Origin: Staphylococcus cohnii subsp. cohnii
Lineage (GTDB): Bacteria; Bacillota; Bacilli; Staphylococcales; Staphylococcaceae
Assembly (NCBI RefSeq): GCF_002902365.1
Contig: NZ_PPQC01000046.1
Coordinates: forward strand, 1 to 64,000
Reading direction: 5' to 3'
DNA: 64,000 nucleotides
Shown here: piece by piece, positions 29,164-37,892 of the stretch
How positions within the stretch are numbered: position 1 is the first letter of the stretch
Layout: each line of letters opens with the position of its first letter
Notes under the pieces: generated by a model
What the model was told of the DNA's origin: nothing
Databases searched by the model: none
What the model saw: only the letters and a program-made list of their open reading frames with translations
Program-made: the position numbers and the translations under genes

Positions 29164-30151
29164 AATTAATAAAAATGAAAGTCCACTTAAACCATTATCT
29201 AATGAACAACTTGCAACAATTATTCAACAGGCAGCATTTAACTTTTATCCTGATGATGAGTATGAGCGCTTCAAACGAGCTTATGCAGCTTTTCATAATA
29301 TTTCTCCTGATCAAGTCATAGCAGGTAATGGTTCTGATGAGCTCATTCAAAAATTAATGTTAATCATGCCAGAAGGACCGGCATTGACCTTAGATCCTGA
29401 CTTTTTCATGTATCAAGCTTATGCTAATCAGGTAGCTCGACCTATTGAATTTGTACCAGCAAATTCAGATTTAACATTTGATTTAGAAATGATTTTAAAA
29501 CGAATTGATGAAGTACAGCCTGCATTCTTTATTATGAGTAATCCACATAATCCATCTGGCTTACAATATAGTACGACATTTTTAATGGCTATTGCAGATA
29601 AGATGCAAACATTGGGTGGTTACTTTATCATTGATGAAGCTTACTTAGATTTTGGTGAATCTTATGATATTAAGATGCAACCTCATGTTATTCAAATGCG
29701 TACGCTCTCGAAAGCGTTTGGTATCGCTGGCTTAAGACTAGGTGTGCTCATCGGTACTAATGATACCATCAAACTCATCCAAAGCATTGAGCATCCGTAT
29801 CCTTTGAATACAATTACGCTTCATATCGCGATTTATATGTTTGAAAATCAAACAATGACTCGCGCGTTTATAAAGCAACAACGACAGCTTGCCCGAAAAT
29901 TAAAAGATATGTTTCATGAACTTGTTGACGATGTCATGGTAGTCTTCCCTTCTGCTACAAATTTCGTATTAACCAAAGGAGAAGCTGCGCAAAGTTTAGG
30001 TGCTTATATTAAAGACAATGGATTCCTTCCAAGATTATACGATGAACCAGAAATGTCTGACTATGTACGATACTCTATTGCTACAGATGAACAATTAGAT
30101 CAATTATTTATACTTATTAAAAATTGGAGGTCGCAATATGATACTAAATAA
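29156..30151 (+). CDS. hisC: Histidinol-phosphate aminotransferase
   Basis: A PLP-dependent fold-type I aminotransferase of 331 residues that turns imidazole-acetol phosphate into histidinol phosphate. It has INKNESPL at the start, the AGNGSDELI loop, SNPHNPSG near 125, DEAYLDFGE near 161, and the PLP lysine in RTLSKAFGIAGLRLG near residue 184. It starts with GGAG just upstream, inside the end of hisD. A gene of this class could also transaminate aromatic amino acids, but operon position fixes its main role. Confidence 0.92.
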   Translation: MIRINKNESPLKPLSNEQLATIIQQAAFNFYPDDEYERFKRAYAAFHNISPDQVIAGNGSDELIQKLMLIMPEGPALTLDPDFFMYQAYANQVARPIEFVPANSDLTFDLEMILKRIDEVQPAFFIMSNPHNPSGLQYSTTFLMAIADKMQTLGGYFIIDEAYLDFGESYDIKMQPHVIQMRTLSKAFGIAGLRLGVLIGTNDTIKLIQSIEHPYPLNTITLHIAIYMFENQTMTRAFIKQQRQLARKLKDMFHELVDDVMVVFPSATNFVLTKGEAAQSLGAYIKDNGFLPRLYDEPEMSDYVRYSIATDEQLDQLFILIKNWRSQYDTK

Positions 30152-30716
30152 AACACGTAATACAGCAGAAACACAATTAAGTATTTCTCTGGCTGATGAC
30201 CACCGTGAAAGTAATATCCATACAGGCGTTGGGTTTTTGGATCATATGTTGACACTCTTTACTTTTCACAGCCAATTATCCTTATCTATAGAAGCAAATG
30301 GAGATGTTCAAGTCGATGATCATCATGTGACAGAAGATATTGGTATTGTTCTTGGACAGTTACTGTTATCGATGGTAAAGGAACGTAAATATTTTCAACG
30401 TTACGGGGTTAGTTACATACCCATGGATGAAACACTTGCGCGTACAGTCGTAGATATTAGTGGACGACCTTATTTATCTTTTAATGCTCAATTCAGTAAA
30501 GAAAAAGTAGGTACATTTGATACTGAACTCGTTGAGGAATTTTTCAGAGCACTTGTTATCAACTCACGTCTAACAACGCATATTGACTTAATTCGCGGTG
30601 GAAACACACACCATGAAATAGAAAGTATATTTAAATCTTTTGCTCGTGCGCTTAAAGATGCATTAGTCTCAAATGACGCTAATATCACTCCTTCTTCTAA
30701 GGGTGTGATTGAATGA
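30138..30716 (+). CDS. hisB: Imidazoleglycerol-phosphate dehydratase
   Basis: A 192-residue monofunctional dehydratase using manganese. The paired histidine motifs are GVGFLDHML and VDDHHVTEDIG in the first half, and NTHHEIESIFKSFARAL in the second, as expected for the duplicated fold. It lacks the phosphatase domain found in enteric HisB. Histidinol phosphatase is not encoded in the operon. The ATG follows GGAGG and overlaps the end of hisC. Confidence 0.93.
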   Translation: MILNKTRNTAETQLSISLADDHRESNIHTGVGFLDHMLTLFTFHSQLSLSIEANGDVQVDDHHVTEDIGIVLGQLLLSMVKERKYFQRYGVSYIPMDETLARTVVDISGRPYLSFNAQFSKEKVGTFDTELVEEFFRALVINSRLTTHIDLIRGGNTHHEIESIFKSFARALKDALVSNDANITPSSKGVIE

Positions 30717-31285
30717 TTGCAGTGATTGACTATGGTTTAGGAAATATTAAAAACATACAACGTGCGCTTAATCGTTTAGGTTTTAATGCAATTTTAACAG
30801 ATCGTGTAGAGGATATTGAGGCAGCAGATACCCTTATATTACCTGGTGTAGGTCATTTTAAAGATGCTATGCAAGCGATTGAAAAACGGGGATTAAAGTC
30901 TATTTTACAAAATATATCACATAAACCGATCATCGGTATTTGTCTAGGTATGCAATTGCTTTATGAACACAGCGCAGAAGGTGATGTAGAAGGATTACAA
31001 CTTTTCCCAGGAAATATCATACCTATTCAAACACCTTATCCGGTACCGCATTTAGGGTGGAATAATTTAATCAGCAATTATACAACATTAACGCAAGATG
31101 TATATTTTGTACATTCCTATCAAGCTGAAATGTCAGATCATGTTGTTGCTTATGCAGACTATGGCACGTTGATTCCTGCAATTGTTCAATATAAAAATTT
31201 TATAGGTATCCAATTCCATCCTGAAAAAAGTGGTGAAGATGGTTTAGCGATACTTAATCAAGCTCTGAAAGGTGGTTTCTTATAA
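30713..31285 (+). CDS. hisH: Imidazole glycerol phosphate synthase, glutaminase subunit
   Basis: A class I glutamine amidotransferase of 190 residues that feeds ammonia to HisF. The nucleophile cysteine is in [13 protein letters not shown] near residue 81, and the His-Glu pair is in QFHPEKSG near 170. The oxyanion strand is LPGVGHF. The start codon overlaps the hisB stop (ATGA), so synthesis is coupled. Confidence 0.93.
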   Translation: MIAVIDYGLGNIKNIQRALNRLGFNAILTDRVEDIEAADTLILPGVGHFKDAMQAIEKRGLKSILQNISHKPIIGICLGMQLLYEHSAEGDVEGLQLFPGNIIPIQTPYPVPHLGWNNLISNYTTLTQDVYFVHSYQAEMSDHVVAYADYGTLIPAIVQYKNFIGIQFHPEKSGEDGLAILNQALKGGFL

Positions 31286-31989
31286 TGATCAATATTTGGC
31301 CAGCTATTGATTTAATTAATGCAACAAGTGTGAGACTGACTGAAGGAAAATATGATTCAGAAGAAAAAATGACGCGCAGTGCCGAAGATAGCGTCGTTTT
31401 TTATGACAAGTTCGACTGTGTAGATCGTATTCATATTGTAGATTTAATCGGTGCCAAGCAGCAAACATCTATTGAACAGGACTACATCAAACAATTAAGA
31501 AGCCTGACCAATAAACCTATGGAAGTTGGTGGCGGTATACGTAGTTATGAAACAATCAAAGCTTATTTTGCTGACGGTATAGACTATTGTATTATTGGGA
31601 CAAAAGGCATTCAAGATACTGAATGGTTAGCCAAAATGTCTCATCAATATCCGTACAAACTCTATCTATCAGTAGATGCATATCAGCGCGAAATAAAAAT
31701 AAACGGCTGGGAACAAGATGCACATCTAGACTTATTCGATTTGGTTCAGCAAATCGAATCGCTACCATTGGGAGGTATCATCTATACGGATATTTCTAAA
31801 GATGGTCGCATGGCTGGCCCAAACTTTGAAATAACAGCACAGCTTGTCAAAGCAACACAAAAACCTGTCATTGCTTCTGGGGGTATTCGTCATCAACAAG
31901 ACTTAGAACAATTAGAAAAATTTGGTGTTCATGCAGCAATTGTTGGTAAAGCTGCACACAACCCTGCATTTTGGGAGGGATTATCATGA
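31285..31989 (+). CDS. hisA: ProFAR isomerase (HisA)
   Basis: A (beta/alpha)8-barrel isomerase of 234 residues that acts on phosphoribosyl-formimino-AICAR-phosphate. Catalytic aspartates are expected in AIDLI near residue 8 and [13 protein letters not shown] near 160-172. Phosphate-binding glycines lie in EVGGGIR and IASGGIRH. Its first base overlaps the last of hisH. Confidence 0.93.
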   Translation: MINIWPAIDLINATSVRLTEGKYDSEEKMTRSAEDSVVFYDKFDCVDRIHIVDLIGAKQQTSIEQDYIKQLRSLTNKPMEVGGGIRSYETIKAYFADGIDYCIIGTKGIQDTEWLAKMSHQYPYKLYLSVDAYQREIKINGWEQDAHLDLFDLVQQIESLPLGGIIYTDISKDGRMAGPNFEITAQLVKATQKPVIASGGIRHQQDLEQLEKFGVHAAIVGKAAHNPAFWEGLS

Positions 31990-32744
31990 TTAAAAAAAGA
32001 ATTATCCCCTGCCTAGATGTGAAAGATGGCCGCGTTGTCAAAGGCATACAATTTAAAGGGCTACGTGACCTTGGAAATCCTGTGGATTATGCACTTTATT
32101 ACAACGAGCAAGGTGCAGATGAATTAGTCTTTTTAGATATCTCTCGAACTGAAGCAGGCCATGGACTTATGTTAGATGTTATTGAAGAAACTGCTGAAAA
32201 ACTATTCATTCCACTTACAGTTGGAGGCGGCATTTCCACAATTGATGACATTTCCCAGTTGCTAAATCATGGTGCTGACAAGGTATCTCTAAACTCTAGC
32301 GCATTAAAGCACCCTGCTTTTATCCAAGAAGCCAGTGAAAAATTTGGAAGCCAATGTATTTGTATCGCTATAGATAGTAACTTTGATACAGAGTTAAATG
32401 ATTATTTTTGCTATACACATGGCGGAAAGAAACGTACAGATAAACGTGTCTATGACTGGGTTCAAGAAGTGGAGGCGCTTGGCGCTGGCGAATTATTAAT
32501 AACGAGCATGACACACGATGGAATGAAACAAGGCTTTGATGTTAACCATTCACATGAGATTGAACAACTTGTGCACATCCCTATTATTGCTTCTGGTGGT
32601 GGCGGCAATCCAGAGCATTTTGTAGATTTATTCAAACAAACAAATGTCTCGGCAGGATTAGCTGCTAGCATACTGCATGACAAAGAAACCACAGTGAATG
32701 AAATTAAACAATCAATGGCTCAAGGAGGTATTCCAATAAGATGA
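31986..32744 (+). CDS. hisF: Imidazole glycerol phosphate synthase, cyclase subunit
   Basis: The cyclase barrel partner of HisH, 252 residues. It has the catalytic Asp in [13 protein letters not shown] (D11), phosphate-binding VGGGIS and IIASGGGGN, and the late aspartate in [12 protein letters not shown]. The ATG at 31986 is behind GGAGGG and overlaps the hisA end. An upstream in-frame TTG at 31971 would disturb that site. The product links histidine and purine synthesis through AICAR. Confidence 0.94.
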   Translation: MIKKRIIPCLDVKDGRVVKGIQFKGLRDLGNPVDYALYYNEQGADELVFLDISRTEAGHGLMLDVIEETAEKLFIPLTVGGGISTIDDISQLLNHGADKVSLNSSALKHPAFIQEASEKFGSQCICIAIDSNFDTELNDYFCYTHGGKKRTDKRVYDWVQEVEALGAGELLITSMTHDGMKQGFDVNHSHEIEQLVHIPIIASGGGGNPEHFVDLFKQTNVSAGLAASILHDKETTVNEIKQSMAQGGIPIR

Positions 32745-33370
32745 CACAACAACCTGATTTTAGTAAAGGGCTTATTCCTGCCATACTACAAGATGTTCAG
32801 ACAAAACAAGTGCTTATGCTTGGTTATATGAATGAAGATGCATACAACAAAACGTTAGCTGAAGGGAAGGTTTGTTTTTATTCACGTTCTAAAGACCGCT
32901 TATGGACCAAAGGAGAAACTTCTGGTCACACCCAAGTCGTTCAAAATGTACACCTAGACTGTGATCAAGACACCTTATTGATAGATGTAATTCCCAATGG
33001 ACCAACTTGTCATACTGGGAGCCAGAGTTGTTTCAATACAACGGTTCCTTTCTATGTACAACAGCTCGAAGACACTGTATCTTCAAGCGCTAACTCTAAT
33101 AAAGAAAATTCATACACACAATATTTATTGAATGAAGGTTTAGAAAAAATCACGAAGAAGTTTGGTGAAGAAGCTTTTGAAGTTGTAATCGGTGCTATGA
33201 AATCTAATCAAGAAGAAGTAACAAATGAAACTGCTGATTTAATGTATCATCTTTTTGTACTTTTACATGCATTGAACATCAAATTTGAAGATATTGAGAA
33301 AACTTTGTCAAAACGTCATCAAGTTTCCAATAACTTTAAAGGAGAAAGATCAGATATAAAAAATTGGTAA
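32741..33370 (+). CDS. hisIE: Bifunctional phosphoribosyl-AMP cyclohydrolase / phosphoribosyl-ATP pyrophosphatase
   Basis: A fusion of 209 residues catalysing steps two and three of histidine synthesis. The N-terminal HisI part has VLMLGYMNEDAY, zinc-binding DCDQDTLLI and CHTGSQSCF. The HisE part starts about residue 118 and carries KFGEEAFEVVIGA and NETADLMYHLFVLL. It is the last his gene. A strong bidirectional terminator follows about 70 bases later. Confidence 0.93.
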   Translation: MTQQPDFSKGLIPAILQDVQTKQVLMLGYMNEDAYNKTLAEGKVCFYSRSKDRLWTKGETSGHTQVVQNVHLDCDQDTLLIDVIPNGPTCHTGSQSCFNTTVPFYVQQLEDTVSSSANSNKENSYTQYLLNEGLEKITKKFGEEAFEVVIGAMKSNQEEVTNETADLMYHLFVLLHALNIKFEDIEKTLSKRHQVSNNFKGERSDIKNW

Positions 33371-33436
33371 ATTCGATTACTGATTGCTTCATGATTTTTC
33401 ATAATCAGTTAATTTTACTTATATATACTCATATAT

Positions 33437-33484
33437 CAAACTATAGGCTAAAACAGATCATAACTGTTTTAGCCTATAGTTTTG
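33437..33484. terminator. Terminator at the end of the his operon
   Basis: A 20-base near-perfect stem, CAAACTATAGGCTAAAACAG pairing with its mirror, and a seven-base loop. It separates the convergent his operon and the acetyltransferase gene. Confidence 0.8.
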
Positions 33485-33498
33485 AATTTATTAATTTT

Positions 33499-33999
33499 TT
33501 ATACAAATAACACCATCAAATCTTCATCATAATACCGTTTGCCATCATAAAGTGCCTTTGGTTCAGTGCCATATTTCTGAAATCCTAATTTTTCATATAA
33601 TTTAATAGCACTTTGGTTTTCCGTAAGAACCGATAAACCTATAGTTTTAACCACACCTTGTTCAGTGACAATATCTATCATTTTTTGAATTAGTTGTTGA
33701 GTAAATCCTTGTTTTCTATATTGTGGATCACAATATACACCGACTAAATTACCTCTGTGCATCACTTTTTCTAATATTTCTCGATAAAAAGTTGCATAAC
33801 CGATTAATTTTCCATCGTCAAATACACCCATTGTAAAATGTCTTTCGTTCGACCCTATCCTCTCTTCAAAACGTTCAATTGGTAAATGAAGCTCACGTTG
33901 ATAAGTTGAAGCAAAACCTGTAGGATCAGTTTGTAGAGACTGTAAGCGCAATGAGCGATATGCTTCTACATCGCTTTTCTTAAGACATCTAAACTCCAT
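33499..33999 (-). CDS. GNAT-family N-acetyltransferase
   Basis: An acetyl-CoA-dependent transferase of 166 residues. It has the GNAT motif A region VGVYCDPQYRKQGFTQQLIQKM near residue 88-109 (Q/RxxGx-like acetyl-CoA loop) and the C-terminal NQSAIKLYEKLGFQKYG. The acceptor substrate cannot be read. It is transcribed alone, with the ribosome site AAGTAGG being modest. Confidence 0.82.
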   Translation of the reverse strand: MEFRCLKKSDVEAYRSLRLQSLQTDPTGFASTYQRELHLPIERFEERIGSNERHFTMGVFDDGKLIGYATFYREILEKVMHRGNLVGVYCDPQYRKQGFTQQLIQKMIDIVTEQGVVKTIGLSVLTENQSAIKLYEKLGFQKYGTEPKALYDGKRYYDEDLMVLFV

Positions 34000-34072
34000 G
34001 CTCTACCTACTTTCACATTATATTATCACTTTACTATTAACTGACTCAACGTCGTAACATTAAAAATATATA

Positions 34073-34780
34073 TTAGACTGGTCTGACAGTAATTTCATTT
34101 ACATTTACATGTGAAGGTTGTTGTAATGCATAAACTACCGCTTCAGCAATATCTTTGGGTTCTAGCTTTTTACGTTCTCCCCAATCTGTCTGGCCACTTA
34201 AAGGCGTATCTACCATACCTGGCGATATGCTTGTCACTCGAACGCCCGTTTTAGCCAGCTCTTTTTCCAATCCTTGCGTAATCGTGTGCACTGCAGCTTT
34301 CGTTGCACTATATATTGTACTCATTTTCGTCACTTCAAAACCTGAGATAGAAGCAATGTTAATAATATGGCCACTAGATTGAGCTAAAAATGTTGGTATA
34401 ACTGCATTAATGCCATATAGTGTCCCTTTCACATTTGTATCAATCATTGATTCCCAAGCCTTTACATTACCGTCCGTTACAGCAGAAGACATCATTTGAC
34501 CCGCACTATTTACAAGTATATCCAAGCGACCGAATTGTTCTTTTGCATATGCTATTAAACGTTCAACTTCTTGTTGCTGTGTCACATCCACTATTAAATA
34601 TTCAACCTGTGCATGATGTTCGTTTGAACGAATGCGATTCACAACATCTTTCAGCTTTGTTTCATTACGACCAGTTAATAGTAATTGTATACCGTGACTT
34701 GATAGCACCTCTGCTATGCTAGCACCAATGCCACTACTAGCACCAGTGATGATTGCAACCTTGTTCTCTAATTTAACCAT
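34073..34780 (-). CDS. Short-chain dehydrogenase/reductase (YdfG-like)
   Basis: A classical SDR of 235 residues with [10 protein letters not shown] at 13-22, NSAG near 90, a catalytic Ser in NIASISG and the Tyr-Lys pair in YSATKAAV near 156-160. An arginine-rich loop after strand two (LTGRNETK) suggests NADP. The sequence resembles the staphylococcal YdfG/serine-3-dehydrogenase-like group, with substrate unknown. The start has AAAGGAA upstream. It is separate from the SDR near 18 kb. Confidence 0.82.
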   Translation of the reverse strand: MVKLENKVAIITGASSGIGASIAEVLSSHGIQLLLTGRNETKLKDVVNRIRSNEHHAQVEYLIVDVTQQQEVERLIAYAKEQFGRLDILVNSAGQMMSSAVTDGNVKAWESMIDTNVKGTLYGINAVIPTFLAQSSGHIINIASISGFEVTKMSTIYSATKAAVHTITQGLEKELAKTGVRVTSISPGMVDTPLSGQTDWGERKKLEPKDIAEAVVYALQQPSHVNVNEITVRPV

Positions 34781-34969
34781 CGAATCTTCCTTTCATCAAA
34801 CGTATTTTATATTTTATACCCTGTCCTCAAAGATTGTACCATGTGCCCTCCCCCTTGAAACAATGAGTTAGCTCATAAACATGTGTACTTGTCATATACA
34901 CTAAATCATTATAAAGTGGGTATATCATACATAACTCACTTATCTTTAAATAAATTAGGAGGATGATCC

Positions 34970-35239
34970 ATGAACTTCACTGAAAGAATAAAAGAACTAA
35001 GAAATAATATTGATAGTACAAGTTTCGACTTTCGTTTTGAACAATTGTTTAATGAAGAAGAGTGGCTTGGACTATCGCTTAACCAGCGCCAGCAATATGA
35101 ACGTGAATTCAGAAAATATGTCACCCAAAGTAATGTATTGCGTATTTCATATGCTTCACAAGATCACATTCGCATGCGTATGTATAATTCTATTTATAAC
35201 TATAATGAAATCAAACATAACTTTAAATCTTATGTTTAA
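34970..35239 (+). CDS. Small hypothetical protein (89 aa)
   Basis: A basic, helix-rich protein without recognised motif, signal peptide or membrane helix. The sequence has an acidic middle (EEEW) and a Tyr/Asn/Arg-rich C-terminus. An AGGAGGA ribosome site eight bases from ATG and a terminator right after the stop make it a credible gene. A second frame across the same bases (from 35010) has no ribosome site. Function unknown. Confidence 0.7.
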   Translation: MNFTERIKELRNNIDSTSFDFRFEQLFNEEEWLGLSLNQRQQYEREFRKYVTQSNVLRISYASQDHIRMRMYNSIYNYNEIKHNFKSYV

Positions 35240-35249
35240 TCATGATGAG

Positions 35250-35292
35250 AAAAGCCTACGTTACTGGATGAACAGTAACATAGGCTTTTCCA
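35250..35292 (+). terminator. Terminator of the 89-aa protein gene
   Basis: Stem AAAAGCCTA-GTTACTG with CAGTAAC-TAGGCTTTT, starting 11 bases after the stop codon. Confidence 0.75.
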
Positions 35293-35349
35293 CTTTGTAA
35301 GGGCTCTAAATAAATCATGAAAGGTGATACTAGGGAGAATAATATTCAT

Positions 35350-35395
35350 GAAGTTTTACACACAAGATACGATGAAGTATATGTGTATAAACTTC
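35350..35395. repeat. Unassigned inverted repeat
   Basis: Arms GAAGTTT(T)ACACA and TGTGT(AT)AAACTTC enclose about 19 bases. No T tract follows on either side, so it is not a standard terminator. It lies just downstream of the 63-aa gene. Confidence 0.4.
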
Positions 35396-35420
35396 AATGC
35401 TACTAGATGAATACAGTGTA

Positions 35421-35612
35421 TTAATTACTTACTAGTAGCTTTTTTTCTAATCCATAGTTGTATAATTTTTCTGCATCAATATAAGCTATATAATCAATAC
35501 TTCTGTATCCATCTTTAATGTCATTAATAATGCCTTGATTCACACCAGTATGTGTGTATATATCATAACTGCTTTCATTTGAAAAAATGACTTCTTCAAT
35601 TACTTTTCTCAT
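35421..35612 (-). CDS. Small hypothetical protein (63 aa), HTH-like
   Basis: A 63-residue protein with an N-terminal acidic start and a central TGVNQGIINDIKDGYRSIDY stretch that resembles the recognition-helix region of phage or XRE-type DNA-binding proteins. The DNA-binding reading is only a resemblance. The ATG has GGAGTG upstream. About 90 bases upstream lies a palindrome close to the Rex consensus, so expression may respond to redox state. No neighbour suggests a pathway. Confidence 0.6.
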   Translation of the reverse strand: MRKVIEEVIFSNESSYDIYTHTGVNQGIINDIKDGYRSIDYIAYIDAEKLYNYGLEKKLLVSN

Positions 35613-35927
35613 TTAATAATCACTCCGTATTTTTTCTTTCGTTAGGCATTGTTATCTTCTACACCCTTATCATAATCGATAACGTTAAGAATTTAAAGTG
35701 TTTTGTGATTAATTTCACAAAATAATCACTTTTAGTCCTTTTTAATATATTTCACACATTTTTAAATTGACAAATTGTTTAATTTTAAAAATGATTGATT
35801 TTAAAAATACGCATCATAGGTTAACGATAAAATTCCATTTATAGTACCTATTTCGTTAATATTGCGCTTAATCACGAAGCGTTAGTTATACCATTAGATA
35901 AATTGCTGTCATATTTTAGCTAATCAT
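35613..35927. promoter_or_regulatory. Region with a Rex-like palindrome
   Basis: The stretch upstream of the 63-aa gene holds TTGTGATTAATTTCACAA (35703-35720), within arms TTTTGTGA/TCACAAAA. It differs from the Rex consensus TTGTGAAWWWWTTCACAA at one position and also fits the Crp-like TGTGA-N6-TCACA. A wider AAAGTG/CACTTT pair surrounds it. No gene is seen in the rest. Confidence 0.5.
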
Positions 35928-36569
35928 TTAGCTCAAACGCACTGAATTTAATTTTTCTACAAATGCATGTGTTTGATGAATAATCATATCTAAGTGGTTT
36001 TTTTGTGTCCCTTTAGTTAATGCATTACCAATACCGATAGCATAGGCACCACTTTTGTACCACTGCTCCATATTTTCTAATGACATGCCGCCATAAGGTA
36101 TCATATGTATATTGGGGAAGATTTCACGAATGTTTTTCAAAAAAGGTACACCTAATATATTTGCAGGATACAACTTAATCACTGGTACTTCATACTGTAT
36201 CGCTTTAGTTACTTCATCTTTCGAACCACATCTTGGCATGTAAGGTATTTGGTATACATTACAAATATGCGCTATTTGAACGTCTAAATGCGACGTTGCT
36301 ATATAGCGAGCACCATTTATAATCGCTACACGTGCGGTTACAACATTTTGAACTGAACCTGCACCAATGATAATTGATTTACCAAATTTTTGGGTTAACG
36401 CTTTTATGGCCAATTCTGCATAGGGCGTGTTAGATGTTATTTCAATATTTTTCATACCACCCTCAATCATTTTTTCACTTTTCAATATAGCATCATCACA
36501 AGTAGATCCCTTAACTACTCCTACCAAGTAGTTTCGGTGTAATTGTTCCAAAGTCAACAATTTATCCAT
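35928..36569 (-). CDS. eda: KDPG/KHG aldolase
   Basis: A class I aldolase of 213 residues that splits 2-keto-3-deoxy-6-phosphogluconate into pyruvate and glyceraldehyde 3-phosphate. The Schiff-base lysine is in VIKLYPAN, with the conserved GGMKNIEITSNTP early segment, the GAGSV loop and the phosphate-binding PYGGMS. I chose the ATG at 36569, nine bases behind AAAGGA; the in-frame ATG at 36593 has no ribosome site. KDPG kinase and the glucuronate isomerase/dehydratase genes are not in the window. It is divergent from the HAD-GH3 pair and lies near beta-glucuronidase, consistent with uronate use. Confidence 0.85.
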   Translation of the reverse strand: MDKLLTLEQLHRNYLVGVVKGSTCDDAILKSEKMIEGGMKNIEITSNTPYAELAIKALTQKFGKSIIIGAGSVQNVVTARVAIINGARYIATSHLDVQIAHICNVYQIPYMPRCGSKDEVTKAIQYEVPVIKLYPANILGVPFLKNIREIFPNIHMIPYGGMSLENMEQWYKSGAYAIGIGNALTKGTQKNHLDMIIHQTHAFVEKLNSVRLS

Positions 36570-37042
36570 TAGCGTCTGTCCTTTCCAATCCATTTTATTT
36601 CATTGTAATTTTTATCTAATTTTCGTCAATCGATGACTACGTAACCCTTTCATAGTAAGATTCATTATATTTTGTTAACAATTTGAGCAATCATTAGTAT
36701 CTATGTAGCATATTGGTGTTTTATTTACAAAATGGATGCCATAGATGAGAGATATCAAAAATAAAATATACGCACCTTTGATCACGTACTTCTCTCAAAT
36801 AGCCAATATTTTTATTAATAAAATAACTATTTTAGTAATAAAATGACATAAAACATCTACTTTGTGATTATACTCACAAAGTTATACGAAATGCGCTAGT
36901 TTTTTTCTATTATGAATGCTAACTTTAATATTATAAAGAAAGCGCTTTATTATATCCTTGAGTTTTGCTTACAATAGTATTTTAAAAGTAAGGCAATGGT
37001 ATATGATAAAGCACATATTTTAACTTGAGAGGAACAGATTAA
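36570..37042. promoter_or_regulatory. Divergent control region with two long palindromes and a cre-like site
   Basis: Between eda and the HAD gene are three dyads. A 34-base nested palindrome spans 36810-36843 (arms TTTTATTA-TAAAATA, one mismatch). A perfect ACTTTGTGA-N6-TCACAAAGT lies at 36859-36882. A cre-like AAAGCGCTTT core lies at 36939-36948. No gene is visible. The arrangement suggests two specific regulators plus CcpA acting on both flanking genes. Confidence 0.55.
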
Positions 37043-37888
37043 ATGATTGATTCTTTATCACATTACAAACCTAGGTTTAAAAAATTAATTTGCGTTGATT
37101 CTGACGGATGTGCCATCGATTCTATGACTATCAAGCATGAGTGGGCATTTGGTCCAGCTATTGTTGAAGAATGGGATTTAGAAAATATAGAGTCCAAACT
37201 ATTAAAGCGCTGGAATGATATAAATTTATATGAAATCACTAGAGGTATTAATCGCTTTAAAGGATTAGAACGCATGTTAAGTGAACTTGTTGAACAAGGG
37301 ATTCATATTGAGGGATACGAGCATATTAAGCAGTGGGTGCAAACAACAGATGCTTTCTCTAATCCAGCACTCGAAAAAGCTATATCAAACAATCCGCAAC
37401 AAAATGGATTACAAAAAGCATTATCATGGTCCCACCGTGTTAATGCAATTACCAAAACCTTACCAAGTATTGGACCATTTAAAAACGTACAAACGTCTCT
37501 ACAAAATGCTTCAACTTTTGCCGATATCGCAATTGTGTCATCAGCAAATTTAGCGGCAGTAGAATATGAGTGGGAAACATACAAATTAACAGACTATTTA
37601 AGTGGCATGTTTGCACAAGAAGCAGGTACAAAAGAGCACTGTTTAGCGCACTTAAAACAATATTACAACTTAGAAGACATCATCATGTTAGGAGATGCCA
37701 AAGGAGACTTAGAAGCAGCAGAATCTCATGGTATGTACTTTTATCCAATACTAGCAGGTCATGAAGATCAATCGTGGCTAGACTTTAACAATAAATATTT
37801 AAAATTGTTTAAAGATGGTCTTTTCAACCAATACACACATGACACTTTAAAACAAATATTTTTTAATAATTTTGAAGGAGAGAACTAA
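37043..37888 (+). CDS. HAD-superfamily hydrolase
   Basis: A soluble phosphatase-like protein of 281 residues. Motif I is DSDGC (D19 and D21) at the start, a long helical cap follows (about 35-160), motif II is the serine in IVSSANL near 172, and motif IV is MLGDAKGDLEAAESHG near residue 224-239. It resembles phosphoglycolate/phosphonatase-type HADs by fold. The substrate is unknown. Its end lies just ahead of the GH3 gene, whose ribosome site (GAAGGAG) lies in the HAD stop region, so the two form an operon, perhaps acting on a phosphorylated sugar. Confidence 0.75.
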   Translation: MIDSLSHYKPRFKKLICVDSDGCAIDSMTIKHEWAFGPAIVEEWDLENIESKLLKRWNDINLYEITRGINRFKGLERMLSELVEQGIHIEGYEHIKQWVQTTDAFSNPALEKAISNNPQQNGLQKALSWSHRVNAITKTLPSIGPFKNVQTSLQNASTFADIAIVSSANLAAVEYEWETYKLTDYLSGMFAQEAGTKEHCLAHLKQYYNLEDIIMLGDAKGDLEAAESHGMYFYPILAGHEDQSWLDFNNKYLKLFKDGLFNQYTHDTLKQIFFNNFEGEN

Positions 37889-37892
37889 CACT

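Noticed and set aside
34899-34925. SigB promoter before the 89-aa gene
   Set aside because: GGGTAT is present, but no GTTT element lies at the right distance.
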